Source: an uncultured Peptococcaceae bacterium
GTDB taxonomy: Bacteria; Bacillota; Peptococcia; Peptococcales; Peptococcaceae
NCBI GenBank assembly: GCA_937976375.1
Contig: CALJRU010000026.1
Coordinates: 1-7,350, forward strand
Reading direction: 5' to 3'
DNA: 7,350 nt
Positions 1-6,197 of the stretch are shown here, one piece after another (position 1 is the first letter of the stretch; the number at the start of each line of letters is the position of its first letter). A model generated the notes under the pieces. The model had not been told where the DNA came from, made no database searches, and saw nothing but the letters and a program-made list of their open reading frames with translations. The position numbers were made by a program, and so were the translations under genes.

Positions 1-20
1 TTTGTCTGGACATAAATTTA

Positions 21-59
21 CCCCCTGATGTAGTAGTTTTAGTTTCCTACATCAGAGGG
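21..59 (-). terminator. Rho-independent-like terminator after the 18-codon ORF
   Basis: The arms 47-59 and 21-33 form a 13-bp stem with a 13-base loop when read on the minus strand. One pair is a U-G wobble on this strand but would be a C-A mismatch on the plus strand, so the structure fits a minus-strand transcript. The base of the stem is a run of three G-C pairs. The tail is only moderately U-rich (TAAATTTAT). It starts 21 bases after the stop codon of the small ORF at 81-137. It could instead be an attenuator for a gene lying left of the window. Confidence 0.65.
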
Positions 60-80
60 TGTTTTGTCTATTGTCCGTTT

Positions 81-137
81 TTATTGGACCTGTTCAAACA
101 GATGAGGGTACTTTTCTTTGTACGCAGGTTTTGACAT
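81..137 (-). CDS. 18-codon ORF; possible remnant of an old-yellow-enzyme-type gene or a leader peptide
   Basis: The peptide reads MSKPAYKEKYPHLFEQVQ and then stops with TAA. The start is well supported: AAGGAG (145-150) lies seven bases before the ATG, and a promoter lies about 45 bases upstream. The pattern K-Y-P-H-L-F-E resembles the opening of NADH:flavin oxidoreductases of the old yellow enzyme family, which often begin with a Tyr/Pro-His-Leu-Phe-Glu-Pro-type stretch before the barrel. The resemblance is from memory and covers few residues. No further part of such a protein follows; a terminator comes 21 bases later. The most economical reading is a gene whose body was deleted, leaving start signals joined to the terminator. 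The alternative is a true leader peptide acting with the hairpin at 21-59 on a gene beyond the left edge. The function is unknown. Confidence 0.4.
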   Translation of the reverse strand: MSKPAYKEKYPHLFEQVQ

Positions 138-182
138 AAAATCGCTCCTTTTCTAATCGATTAAATTTTTTTTCATACTTTT

Positions 183-212
183 AGTATAGCCATGTAAGAC
201 ATTTCTGACTAA
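183..212 (-). promoter_or_regulatory. Promoter for the 18-codon ORF
   Basis: On the minus strand, TTAGTC (207-212) is followed after 18 bases by TATACT (183-188). This gives a predicted start near 176 and a leader of about 40 bases before the ATG at 137. The -35 match is partial and the -10 is good. The inverted repeats at 229-290 lie directly upstream and could hold an activator or repressor. Confidence 0.45.
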
Positions 213-238
213 ATCTGTGTTTTTATAGCGTGTTATTT

Positions 239-290
239 AGCAAAATTTATAACACGACGTTCGACCTTGCTGTTTGTTATAAATTTTGCT
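239..290. repeat. 16-bp perfect inverted repeat with 20-base spacer, plus overlapping alternative repeat
   Basis: AGCAAAATTTATAACA (239-254) and its exact complement TGTTATAAATTTTGCT (275-290) flank a 20-base spacer. The left arm also takes part in a second inverted repeat, CGTGTTAT (229-236) with ATAACACG (249-256), so the two structures exclude each other. It lies 15 bases past the stop of the 306-1772 transporter gene and upstream of the promoter at 183-212. It may be an AT-rich transcription end for the transporter, though no U-run follows, or a regulator binding region for the small ORF promoter. The sequence cannot decide between these. Confidence 0.7.
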
Positions 291-305
291 TAGAACCCAC
301 TCAGC

Positions 306-1772
306 TTAGGACAACAACAGTGTGCCGAGAGGATAAATGATGAAGATCGTTGTGATCAAGTTGAAGATACTGCAGACAATCCCGTTCGTGTAAGCTGACT
401 TCCCTGGAATCCATTCTTTGTCACCATGGAGCAGAGCACCTGTTGCGCTGGCAGAAGGTGTGATCATCCCAACATTGCAGGCAGCCATCATGCAGGAAAT
501 CAAAGTAGGCAGGTTGGCGCCGAGTGCAGTACCGATGGAAAGAACGATTGGAGTGAACAACACACAAACAGCCTGGTTGTTGGCAACGTTTGTCAAAATG
601 CAGCAGATGATGCTGATGATCACAATGAACATGAAGGAACTTCTGCCTTCAACAAGTGGTGTAACGATGTTTGCAATCCAAGCAGTGATCCCCGTGTCTT
701 CAGAAGTGAATGGTGCGGAAATCGACATGGCGGCAGCAAGCAGGAAAATAATATTCCAGGAAACGTTCTGTGCGAACAACTGATTGAATGTGATACCGCC
801 TTTGAATTGGCAAGCAGCAAAGAACACAACAGCGATGGCCAAAATACCAACATTGCCGATGTCTTTCAGTACCTGAACGCCAGGGATGGAAGTAGGCAGC
901 AGGTTTGGAATGATCAAAAGCAGCAAGACAACAACAAAATACCAGAGAACAAATTTCTGATAGCTGGTCAGCTTCATTTTTTTGGAAGTGTCAATTTTGC
1001 AGTCGGTGATGAATGACACATCAGGCTTCACAATGAATTTGCACCATGCCAAAAACAGTGCCAAAGCGACAACCGTTGATGCAGCAATAACGATCATATA
1101 AGGCCCAAGGGCGATCGAAGTGCCAGTATTGGCTTCATAAACACCGAAAACGATCAAAGGCAGAGATTTGAATGGCAGAATCAGATAACTGGTGGACCCA
1201 ACATAGACCAGCCCAGTCATCATCAGCATTGGCCATTTATCGCCAGGCTTGAAGCCATAGAGATTAGACAAGCTGTAAATCAATGGAATCATGACCAAGC
1301 AGGCGGCCGTTGCAGATACCATGAAGAAACAAGCGATGGAAGCAATCATCAACAGAAAAGAAAGCATCCATGGTCTGCCGTAGGCGATCTTTCTGGTTGC
1401 GATCCATTCAGCAACGAATTCAATAATACCGGCAGAATTTAAAATATTAGTAAAAAGGAAGAAAAAGAGCATCAACAATACCGTATTATTCCCAAAGCCG
1501 GTTGCAAAGGAATCTGTAACCGTCGTATAGTCGCTCAATCCTAACAGAACCAAACATACAATACTTGGCCAAACAACATTACCAACAATCAACCAGCCGT
1601 ACAGTGTTCCAAGGAAAATCCCAAGGACCTCAACGCCCAGCGGCGTCAGTGGATCTACAGCCGGCACCACATACTTAAAGCCAATCATAATCACCAGCGT
1701 GATAATACTATTGATGATATACGCTGGCGAAATACCGAACTTCACTTCGGTAGGAATTGATTTTCCGCTCAT
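306..1772 (-). CDS. SLC13/DASS-type permease (downstream paralogue)
   Basis: This encodes a 488-residue, very hydrophobic inner-membrane protein with about a dozen membrane segments, the usual size for the SLC13 divalent-anion:sodium symporter (DASS) family. Two internal repeats each carry a hairpin motif, as the family's inverted-repeat fold requires. The first is S153-A-T-A-A before M-I-P-L, where classical members have SNT. The second is A-N-N-Q-A (397-401) before F-T-P-I, where N-N-Q replaces the second SNT. Loss of the first Asn and the second Thr suggests a substrate other than the standard C4 dicarboxylates, but none can be named. The start is supported by AAGGGG ten bases upstream. 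The gene is 68% identical without gaps to the gene at 1957-3420, so the two arose by tandem duplication. It has its own promoter, and the nearest downstream structure is the inverted repeat at 239-290. The family is confident; the substrate is unknown. Confidence 0.88.
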   Translation of the reverse strand: MSGKSIPTEVKFGISPAYIINSIITLVIMIGFKYVVPAVDPLTPLGVEVLGIFLGTLYGWLIVGNVVWPSIVCLVLLGLSDYTTVTDSFATGFGNNTVLLMLFFFLFTNILNSAGIIEFVAEWIATRKIAYGRPWMLSFLLMIASIACFFMVSATAACLVMIPLIYSLSNLYGFKPGDKWPMLMMTGLVYVGSTSYLILPFKSLPLIVFGVYEANTGTSIALGPYMIVIAASTVVALALFLAWCKFIVKPDVSFITDCKIDTSKKMKLTSYQKFVLWYFVVVLLLLIIPNLLPTSIPGVQVLKDIGNVGILAIAVVFFAACQFKGGITFNQLFAQNVSWNIIFLLAAAMSISAPFTSEDTGITAWIANIVTPLVEGRSSFMFIVIISIICCILTNVANNQAVCVLFTPIVLSIGTALGANLPTLISCMMAACNVGMITPSASATGALLHGDKEWIPGKSAYTNGIVCSIFNLITTIFIIYPLGTLLLS

Positions 1773-1823
1773 AACATAGACACCCCTTTGTGTTCTGGAA
1801 AAGTCTCATTTCAGTTTTCAAAG

Positions 1824-1837
1824 AATGATCGATCATT
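1824..1837. promoter_or_regulatory. 14-bp perfect palindrome, candidate operator
   Basis: AATGATCGATCATT is a perfect palindrome placed five to eighteen bases downstream of the predicted transcription start (near 1842) of the transporter gene that begins at 1772. A symmetric site in that position is typical of a repressor operator. The paralogous promoter at 3478-3507 lacks this palindrome, so the two copies may be controlled differently. Confidence 0.4.
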
Positions 1838-1848
1838 TCTATAAACAA

Positions 1849-1878
1849 ATTATATGGCATGTATTCGAATCTTAACAA
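1849..1878 (-). promoter_or_regulatory. Promoter for the 306-1772 transporter
   Basis: On the minus strand, TTGTTA (1873-1878) is followed by an 18-base spacer and then a consensus TATAAT (1849-1854). The predicted start is near 1842. The layout and several bases match the promoter of the paralogous gene at 3478-3507, including T-T-G-T-T at -35 and C-C-A-T-A directly before and into the -10. Confidence 0.65.
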
Positions 1879-1896
1879 TGGCACCTATTATATAGC

Positions 1897-1911
1897 TTGT
1901 TATAAGAACAA
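1897..1911. promoter_or_regulatory. Inverted repeat at about -62, possible activator site
   Basis: TTGTT-ATAAG-AACAA is a dyad with five-base arms, centred near 1904, about 62 bases before the predicted start at 1842. It contains TGTTATAA, the same octamer that forms the inner part of both arms of the 239-290 inverted repeat. The position suits an activator. In AT-rich spacers such matches can arise by chance. Confidence 0.25.
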
Positions 1912-1956
1912 TTTATAAGATATGTGTGAATATTTATTAAAATAAAAGAACCTTCC

Positions 1957-3420
1957 TTAGAGTAATAATGAACACAGGGGATAGATGACAAAAATGGTAT
2001 TTAAAAGGTTGAACAGACTGTAGATCAACCCATAAGAATAGGCCGCATGTCCGGGAATCCATGCTGGATCATTGTGCAAGAGCGCGCTGAGTGTCGTTGC
2101 TGGCGGGGTGATGATGCCAACATTGCATGCAGCCATCATACAAACAACTAAAGTAGCAAGATTGGCATCCAACGCTGTGCCAATCGAAATAATAATTGGT
2201 GTAAACAGGGCACAAATGGCTTGGTTATTGGCAAGATTGACCAATGTTAATCCAAGCACACTAATAATGATGACGACGACAAATGTGCTTCGCCCTGCAA
2301 CGATGGGGGTGATCAGTGACACAATCCAATCAGAAATACCCGTTTCCTTTGCAGTGAATGGCTTGGAAATTGCCATTGCAGCAGAAAGCAGAAAAATAAT
2401 ACGCCATGTAACATTGTGAGCAAACAGCTGATTGAGTGTGATGGCACCTTTGATCTTACACGCCAGGAAAAAAACAATTGATAGCGCTAAAATGCCCACA
2501 TTGCCAATCGATTTCAGCGTACCAATTACTGGCAGTGTGGCAGGTAAAAGATTGGGCAGAATCAACAGAAGCAGCACCACACAAAAATAACCGAGTACAA
2601 ACCGCTGATAATGGGACAATGGCGGTACTTCAGATGCATCAAGCGAGCAACGGAGGATGGGTGATACATCTGGACGCACCACAAATCGTGTAAATAATAA
2701 AAATAGCGCAAAAGACACAACAATGGATACAGCAATGACAATCATATAAGGCCCCATTGGAATGCTCGTTCCTGTCGATGACTCATACACCCCAAAAACG
2801 ATCAATGGCAGTGATTTATAAGGCAAAATAATATAACTGGTGCTGCCAATGTATACCAATCCGAACATGATGGCCATTGGCCATTTCGAGCCAGGTGTGA
2901 ATCCATAAAGGCCAGCAATGCTTTTCACCAATGGAATCATTACCAAAAAAGCAGCGGTACCAGACACCATGAAAAAACATGCCACCGCAGCCACCATCAA
3001 CAAGAGCGATAACACCCAAGGTTTGCCATAGGCGATCTTTCTGGTTGCAATCCATTTGGCAATGAACTGAATGATTCCAGCGGCGCTTAAAATATTTGTG
3101 AACAGAAAAAAGAACAGCATCAATAGGACACTGTTGTTGCCAAATCCACTGGTAAAGGCATCCTGTACTGTTGTGTAGTCGCTTAATCCGAGTAAAACCA
3201 GACAAACCACGCTTGGCCAGATGACATCTCCTACAATCAGCCAGCCATACAATGTGCCAAGTAAAATGCCTAGGATTTCAACACCTAACGGTGTCAAAGG
3301 ATCTGCTGCAGGCACCACATACTTAAATCCGATCATGATAGCCAATGCGATGATGCTGTTAATCACATACATTGGCGAACGCCCAAAACACACCCTGTCG
3401 GGGATGGTCCACTCATTCAT
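1957..3420 (-). CDS. SLC13/DASS-type permease (upstream paralogue)
   Basis: This encodes a 487-residue integral membrane protein of the same SLC13/DASS kind as the gene at 306-1772, aligning end to end without a gap (333 of 487 positions identical by hand count). The membrane segments and both hairpin motifs are kept. The first signature reads S153-G-T and the second N-N-Q (398-400), again departing from the family's SNT pair. Differences cluster near residues 250-275, a polar loop between the two halves, and near 300. The start is set by AAGGAG nine bases upstream of the ATG. It is preceded by its own promoter; no clear terminator lies between it and the next gene, so some read-through into the downstream paralogue is possible. 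It presumably imports an anionic metabolite with sodium; the actual substrate cannot be read from the sequence. Confidence 0.88.
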   Translation of the reverse strand: MNEWTIPDRVCFGRSPMYVINSIIALAIMIGFKYVVPAADPLTPLGVEILGILLGTLYGWLIVGDVIWPSVVCLVLLGLSDYTTVQDAFTSGFGNNSVLLMLFFFLFTNILSAAGIIQFIAKWIATRKIAYGKPWVLSLLLMVAAVACFFMVSGTAAFLVMIPLVKSIAGLYGFTPGSKWPMAIMFGLVYIGSTSYIILPYKSLPLIVFGVYESSTGTSIPMGPYMIVIAVSIVVSFALFLLFTRFVVRPDVSPILRCSLDASEVPPLSHYQRFVLGYFCVVLLLLILPNLLPATLPVIGTLKSIGNVGILALSIVFFLACKIKGAITLNQLFAHNVTWRIIFLLSAAMAISKPFTAKETGISDWIVSLITPIVAGRSTFVVVIIISVLGLTLVNLANNQAICALFTPIIISIGTALDANLATLVVCMMAACNVGIITPPATTLSALLHNDPAWIPGHAAYSYGLIYSLFNLLNTIFVIYPLCSLLL

Positions 3421-3477
3421 GATGAATCGCTCCTTTCTATGTCATCATTGTTCAACAGGATATTATTGTATAAATTT

Positions 3478-3507
3478 ATTGTATGGTATCCATTAAACGC
3501 GCAACAA
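3478..3507 (-). promoter_or_regulatory. Promoter for the 1957-3420 transporter
   Basis: On the minus strand, TTGTTG (3502-3507) is followed by 18 bases and then TACAAT (3478-3483), giving a start near 3471 and a leader of about 50 bases. A direct repeat, ATACAATAA, occurs twice 13 bases apart across and just after the -10 (3476-3484 and 3463-3471). It offers either a second -10 or a regulator site. The geometry equals that of the paralogous promoter at 1849-1878. Confidence 0.6.
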
Positions 3508-3676
3508 TCAAAGAGCATTTATACCGGGATATAGTTTGACCTTATAATATTGTGTGGAACACTGTAATCGGCACTTTCTTGCGATGAAATAAATAGAATG
3601 TGATCTGTGCAACATCTTTTTGGGACAGAAATTCTAAAATAAAAGAAGAAAAGTATTCTTAAAAGAGGTGTTTCAT

Positions 3677-3940
3677 ATGGCAAAACCAAAAATTCGGATC
3701 ACATTGGTGGATCAGAAGGGAACATGTGGCTGTCATCGCGGGCATAAAATTGGTGATTCCTTTGACTTTGATACGGAACGCGGCAAGCTGTGTCCGATGG
3801 CGATGCATGTGGCATTTCCTTACATTGATATTCTGCGTTATGGTGGGAAGCTGCCAACGCAGGAAGATGGTTCGGTATTATTTTGCTGTCCCGATGTGGA
3901 TGTGATCAATGTGTTTAAGTTGGAAGTAGAGCCAGTATAG
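3677..3940 (+). CDS. TIGR04076-type small cysteine-containing protein
   Basis: This encodes an 87-residue soluble protein without a signal peptide or membrane segment. The layout matches the TIGR04076 family as I know it: an N-terminal strand (KIRITLV), a cysteine region (C17, C19) followed by H23-K-I-G-D, a second cysteine-proline (C39-P), a P-Y-I-x-x-L-x-Y-G-G stretch (48-57) and a C-terminal C-P-D motif (71-73) before a final strand. Cysteines 17, 19, 39, 70 and 71 could bind a metal or cluster; the family has no established function that I can name. A GTG three codons earlier (3668) is in frame but lies inside the ribosome binding site GAGGTG, so the ATG at 3677 is the better start. No convincing promoter was found in 3541-3660. 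A strong terminator follows, so it is probably a single-gene transcript. Confidence 0.8.
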   Translation: MAKPKIRITLVDQKGTCGCHRGHKIGDSFDFDTERGKLCPMAMHVAFPYIDILRYGGKLPTQEDGSVLFCCPDVDVINVFKLEVEPV

Positions 3941-3952
3941 ATGTATAGAAAA

Positions 3953-3991
3953 AAAGCAGGCGCGACAGTAAGAAGCTGTTGCGCCTGCTTT
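3953..3991 (+). terminator. Strong Rho-independent terminator
   Basis: A 16-bp stem (3953-3968 with 3976-3991) closes a seven-base loop, 12 bases after the stop codon of the small gene. The single non-Watson-Crick pair is a G-U wobble on the plus strand and would be a mismatch on the minus strand, so plus is the primary direction. The A-run ahead of the stem gives a good U-tail on the minus strand too, so it could also stop transcripts from the sensor kinase gene. Confidence 0.88.
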
Positions 3992-4106
3992 ATATAAGCA
4001 CTGCATCGAGGGGGTACATATTGAAAAGATTGAACATTATACGCTTTGAGGTCATGTTCTTTGTTCATGGTTAAGCTGTTATTATCAACTCAAATGCTGC
4101 GTGGTT

Positions 4107-4130
4107 AAAGAAAAAAGATGCTTTTTCTTT
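4107..4130 (-). terminator. Weak AT-only hairpin after the kinase gene
   Basis: AAAGAAAAA (4107-4115) and TTTTTCTTT (4122-4130) pair around a six-base loop, four bases after the sensor kinase stop codon. The stem holds one G-C pair, so it is weak. It may help termination before the stronger hairpin at 3953-3991. Confidence 0.3.
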
Positions 4131-4133
4131 CTA

Positions 4134-5351
4134 TTAAAACCGCACTTTGAAACGGATGGTGTTTTGATTGAGGGCTTGGGCAGAGATGGCGGCGTGGTGT
4201 TTGTCGCAGGTGGCTTTGGCGATGGATAGGCCCAGGCCAAAGCCGCTGCCGGCGGTGCGGGCGCGGTCTTCGCGGTAGAAGCGGTCGAAAAGACGGCTGG
4301 TGTCGATGGCGGATGCGTTGGTGTAGGTGTTGTCGAGAGTGAGCGTTGGATGGCGGCCGCCGTTAAGCTGGAGCGTGATGGTGCCATTTGGTGTGCAGTA
4401 TTTGCAGGCGTTGTCCAGAAGAATGCCGACAAGCTGGCGAATGGCGCGCTCGTCGCCGTTGAGCGTCACGTTTGGTGTGATGGTTTGGATGAAGGTCATG
4501 CCTTGCTGTTCAATCACTGGCGCAAAAGCGTCGGCCATTTCACTGACGGCCTCTGAAAGGTCAAAGCGCTGCAGTGGCTGGGGAGCGACGCCCTCGTCCA
4601 TGCGCGCCAGCTGTACCAAGCGGTTCACAAGCTGGGTCATGTTGTCGGTTTCTGTGCGGATGTCATCGAGCCATTCGCTGGTGCCGTTTTCACTTTCAAG
4701 GATGTCGAGGTTGGTGCGGATCAGCGTCAGCGGTGTTTTCAGTTCGTGGCTGGAATCGGTGATGAATTGCTTTTGCTTGTCGTAGGAATCGGCGATCGGT
4801 TCTACGGCACGTCTTGAAAGAAGCACGATCAAAAGCAGCACCACCAAGCTGCCGGCGACGAATACGGCTGCAGCTGCCAAGAGAAAACGCTGGTTGGAAG
4901 CGCGTTCCGCAGCACCGCTGATGAAAATGACATCGGTACCACTTTCATCCTGCACCACTTTGTAGCGATAGTTTTCCAGCCAGCCGCGTTCTTTGCCGGA
5001 TGCTACAGCTTCTTTTGCAAGCGCTTCGGCGTCGCTGCGATTGGCGCTGGCGATTGAGCGAATGTCGATGGATTCCAGGTCGCCATTGGCGTCATAATGT
5101 ACGGTGAAATAGCGCGTGGTAAAAGGAGATTCCTGGTTGATGCCGTGCGGCGGTTCGGCTGGTGCGGTGTAGAGGTCGTCATAGTCCGGGAATCGGCCGC
5201 CGCTGTCGGCGACGATGTCGGCCAAGGTGTCCAGGGCGGCGTTTGTTTGGTAGTTGGTGATCAGCATGATGGATCCGAGAAGCAGCACAAATACACTGAG
5301 AAAGGAAAGTGTACAAATCTTGATAAATTTTTTGCGCAGACGATAGATCAT
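4134..5351 (-). CDS. Sensor histidine kinase of a two-component system
   Basis: This encodes 405 residues. A first membrane segment lies at about 11-32, an extracytoplasmic sensor region of about 120 residues follows (33-154), and a second membrane segment lies at about 155-179. The kinase core comes next: H-box S-S-H202-E-L-K-T-P-L-T, N-box L-L-D-N314-A-C-K-Y, F-box L-F-D-R-F-Y-R (354-360) and G2 box G-S-G-F-G-L-G-L-S (368-376). There is too little room between the second membrane segment and H202 for a normal HAMP domain. The G1 box is degenerate: L-D-N-T-Y (339-343) replaces the usual D-x-G-x-G. The ATG at 5351 overlaps the response regulator's stop codon (ATGA), which indicates translational coupling. 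A longer in-frame ORF exists upstream but runs over the regulator gene and is not used. The signal sensed is unknown; a cell-envelope cue is an inference from the lipoprotein target. Confidence 0.9.
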   Translation of the reverse strand: MIYRLRKKFIKICTLSFLSVFVLLLGSIMLITNYQTNAALDTLADIVADSGGRFPDYDDLYTAPAEPPHGINQESPFTTRYFTVHYDANGDLESIDIRSIASANRSDAEALAKEAVASGKERGWLENYRYKVVQDESGTDVIFISGAAERASNQRFLLAAAAVFVAGSLVVLLLIVLLSRRAVEPIADSYDKQKQFITDSSHELKTPLTLIRTNLDILESENGTSEWLDDIRTETDNMTQLVNRLVQLARMDEGVAPQPLQRFDLSEAVSEMADAFAPVIEQQGMTFIQTITPNVTLNGDERAIRQLVGILLDNACKYCTPNGTITLQLNGGRHPTLTLDNTYTNASAIDTSRLFDRFYREDRARTAGSGFGLGLSIAKATCDKHHAAISAQALNQNTIRFKVRF

Positions 5352-6025
5352 GGCTCTGCATCCTCGAGCACATAGCCGGCGTTGCGCACGAAGCGAATGT
5401 TCACCGGCGCCTGAAGGGATCCGAGTTTTTTGCGGATGTTGGACATGTGCACCCAGAGTGCGCTTACATCGACATTGCTCTCCCAACCCCAGATGTGGGC
5501 CATGAATTTGTCAGCGGAGAGGATGATGCCAGGATGTTCCATCAGCATTTCCATGATTTGGTATTCTTTGCCGCTCAGTGTTTGGCTCTGATCGCCGCAG
5601 GTAAGGGTGTAGGTGGCGCGGTCCAGCGTTAATGTGCCGCAGGTTAAAAGATCCGGGGTATAATTTTCTTTGCGGCGCAGCATGGCCCGCACCCGCGCCA
5701 GAAGTTCGTTGGTAGAGAAAGGTTTGGCAAGATAATCGTCGGCTCCGGCATCCAGCCCTTCCACACGCTGCTCTACTTCGCTTTTGGCACTGAGAAAGAG
5801 GGCTGGTGTTGAGACGTCGTTGCTGCGCAGCTGCCGCAGCACCTCCAAACCATCCATGCCAGGCATCATGATGTCCAACACCAAGCCATCGTATTCAGCG
5901 GTTTCAGCATAAGCCAGCGCGTCATGGCCATTACTCACGGCGTCTACCAGATAGTTGTTTGTTTCAAAAATATGGGTCAAAGATTTCAATAAACGGGGAT
6001 CGTCTTCTGCAATCAACAAGCGCAC
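5348..6025 (-). CDS. OmpR/PhoB-family response regulator
   Basis: This encodes 225 residues from the GTG start. The receiver domain (1-120) shows the acidic pair D8-D9, phosphoacceptor D51 in V-L-D-I-M-M-P-G-M-D-G, S79 and K101 (A-K-P-F). A C-terminal winged-helix DNA-binding domain follows (about 125-225) with L-S-G-K-E-Y in its first helix and R-N-A-G-Y-V near the wing. Three starts compete. The ATG at 6052 lies inside the predicted -10 region. The ATG at 6031 is only one base from AGGAGG. The GTG at 6025 is seven bases from it and gives the family-typical opening M-R-L-L-I-A-E-D-D. It is first in an operon with the kinase gene, and its promoter carries three half-sites it probably binds itself. 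It is likely an activator of the divergent promoters at 6159-6191 and 6543-6575. Confidence 0.93.
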   Translation of the reverse strand: MRLLIAEDDPRLLKSLTHIFETNNYLVDAVSNGHDALAYAETAEYDGLVLDIMMPGMDGLEVLRQLRSNDVSTPALFLSAKSEVEQRVEGLDAGADDYLAKPFSTNELLARVRAMLRRKENYTPDLLTCGTLTLDRATYTLTCGDQSQTLSGKEYQIMEMLMEHPGIILSADKFMAHIWGWESNVDVSALWVHMSNIRKKLGSLQAPVNIRFVRNAGYVLEDAEP

Positions 6026-6032
6026 GATCATC

Positions 6033-6040
6033 CCTCCTTT
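6033..6040 (-). promoter_or_regulatory. Ribosome binding site that fixes the regulator start at GTG 6025
   Basis: AAAGGAGG on the minus strand ends seven bases before GTG 6025 but only one base before ATG 6031, and lies downstream of ATG 6052. Only the GTG has workable spacing, and it also gives the standard receiver N-terminus. Confidence 0.75.
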
Positions 6041-6053
6041 CGTTCTATCCATT

Positions 6054-6097
6054 ATTTTACTGTTTCATTCTAAAGAAGCGCTTAAATAAGCCTTAAG
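6054..6097 (-). promoter_or_regulatory. Autoregulated promoter of the regulator-kinase operon
   Basis: Read on the minus strand, three half-sites with an 11-bp period, CTTAAG (6092-6097), TTTAAG (6081-6086) and CTTTAG (6070-6075), are each separated by five bases. Ten bases after the last comes TAAAAT (6054-6059) as -10. There is no good -35 box, as expected for a promoter that needs an OmpR-type activator. The predicted start near 6047 leaves a leader of about 22 bases to the GTG at 6025. The same pattern recurs at 6159-6191 and 6543-6575. Confidence 0.72.
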
Positions 6098-6158
6098 AAA
6101 GATTGAAGATTGTGTGCATGGTATCTGTTGCTGATTCCAGAAACATCCTTCACAGGTT

Positions 6159-6191
6159 CTTTAGCCGTGATTAAGTGTGTTTTCCTATACT
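6159..6191 (+). promoter_or_regulatory. Response-regulator-type promoter facing the hairpin-rich region
   Basis: CTTTAG (6159-6164), five bases, ATTAAG (6170-6175), ten bases, TATACT (6186-6191). Half-site spacing and distance to the -10 equal those of the promoters at 6054-6097 and 6543-6575. The predicted start is near 6198. No protein gene follows for more than 400 bases, so the product is probably RNA. Confidence 0.6.
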
Positions 6192-6197
6192 GAGACT

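Noticed and set aside
239..290. Terminal inverted repeats of a small mobile element
   Set aside because: The spacer is only 20 bases and no clear target-site duplication flanks it.
3838..4068. 76-codon minus-strand ORF antisense to the TIGR04076-type gene
   Set aside because: There is no ribosome binding site, and it crosses the strong terminator and the opposite strand of a well-supported gene.
4021..4074. 17-residue ORF with TTG start and a GAGGGGG stretch six bases upstream
   Set aside because: The ribosome binding site is suggestive, but the start is weak, the peptide is very short, and it lies just after a strong terminator with no promoter seen.
5352..5486. 45-codon N-terminal extension of the sensor kinase
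   Set aside because: It overlaps the response regulator's coding end in another frame and has no membrane or sensor features; the ATGA overlap gives a standard start.
6026..6052. Earlier ATG starts of the response regulator (6052 and 6031)
   Set aside because: 6052 lies within the predicted -10 region and upstream of the ribosome binding site; 6031 is only one base from it. GTG 6025 has seven-base spacing.
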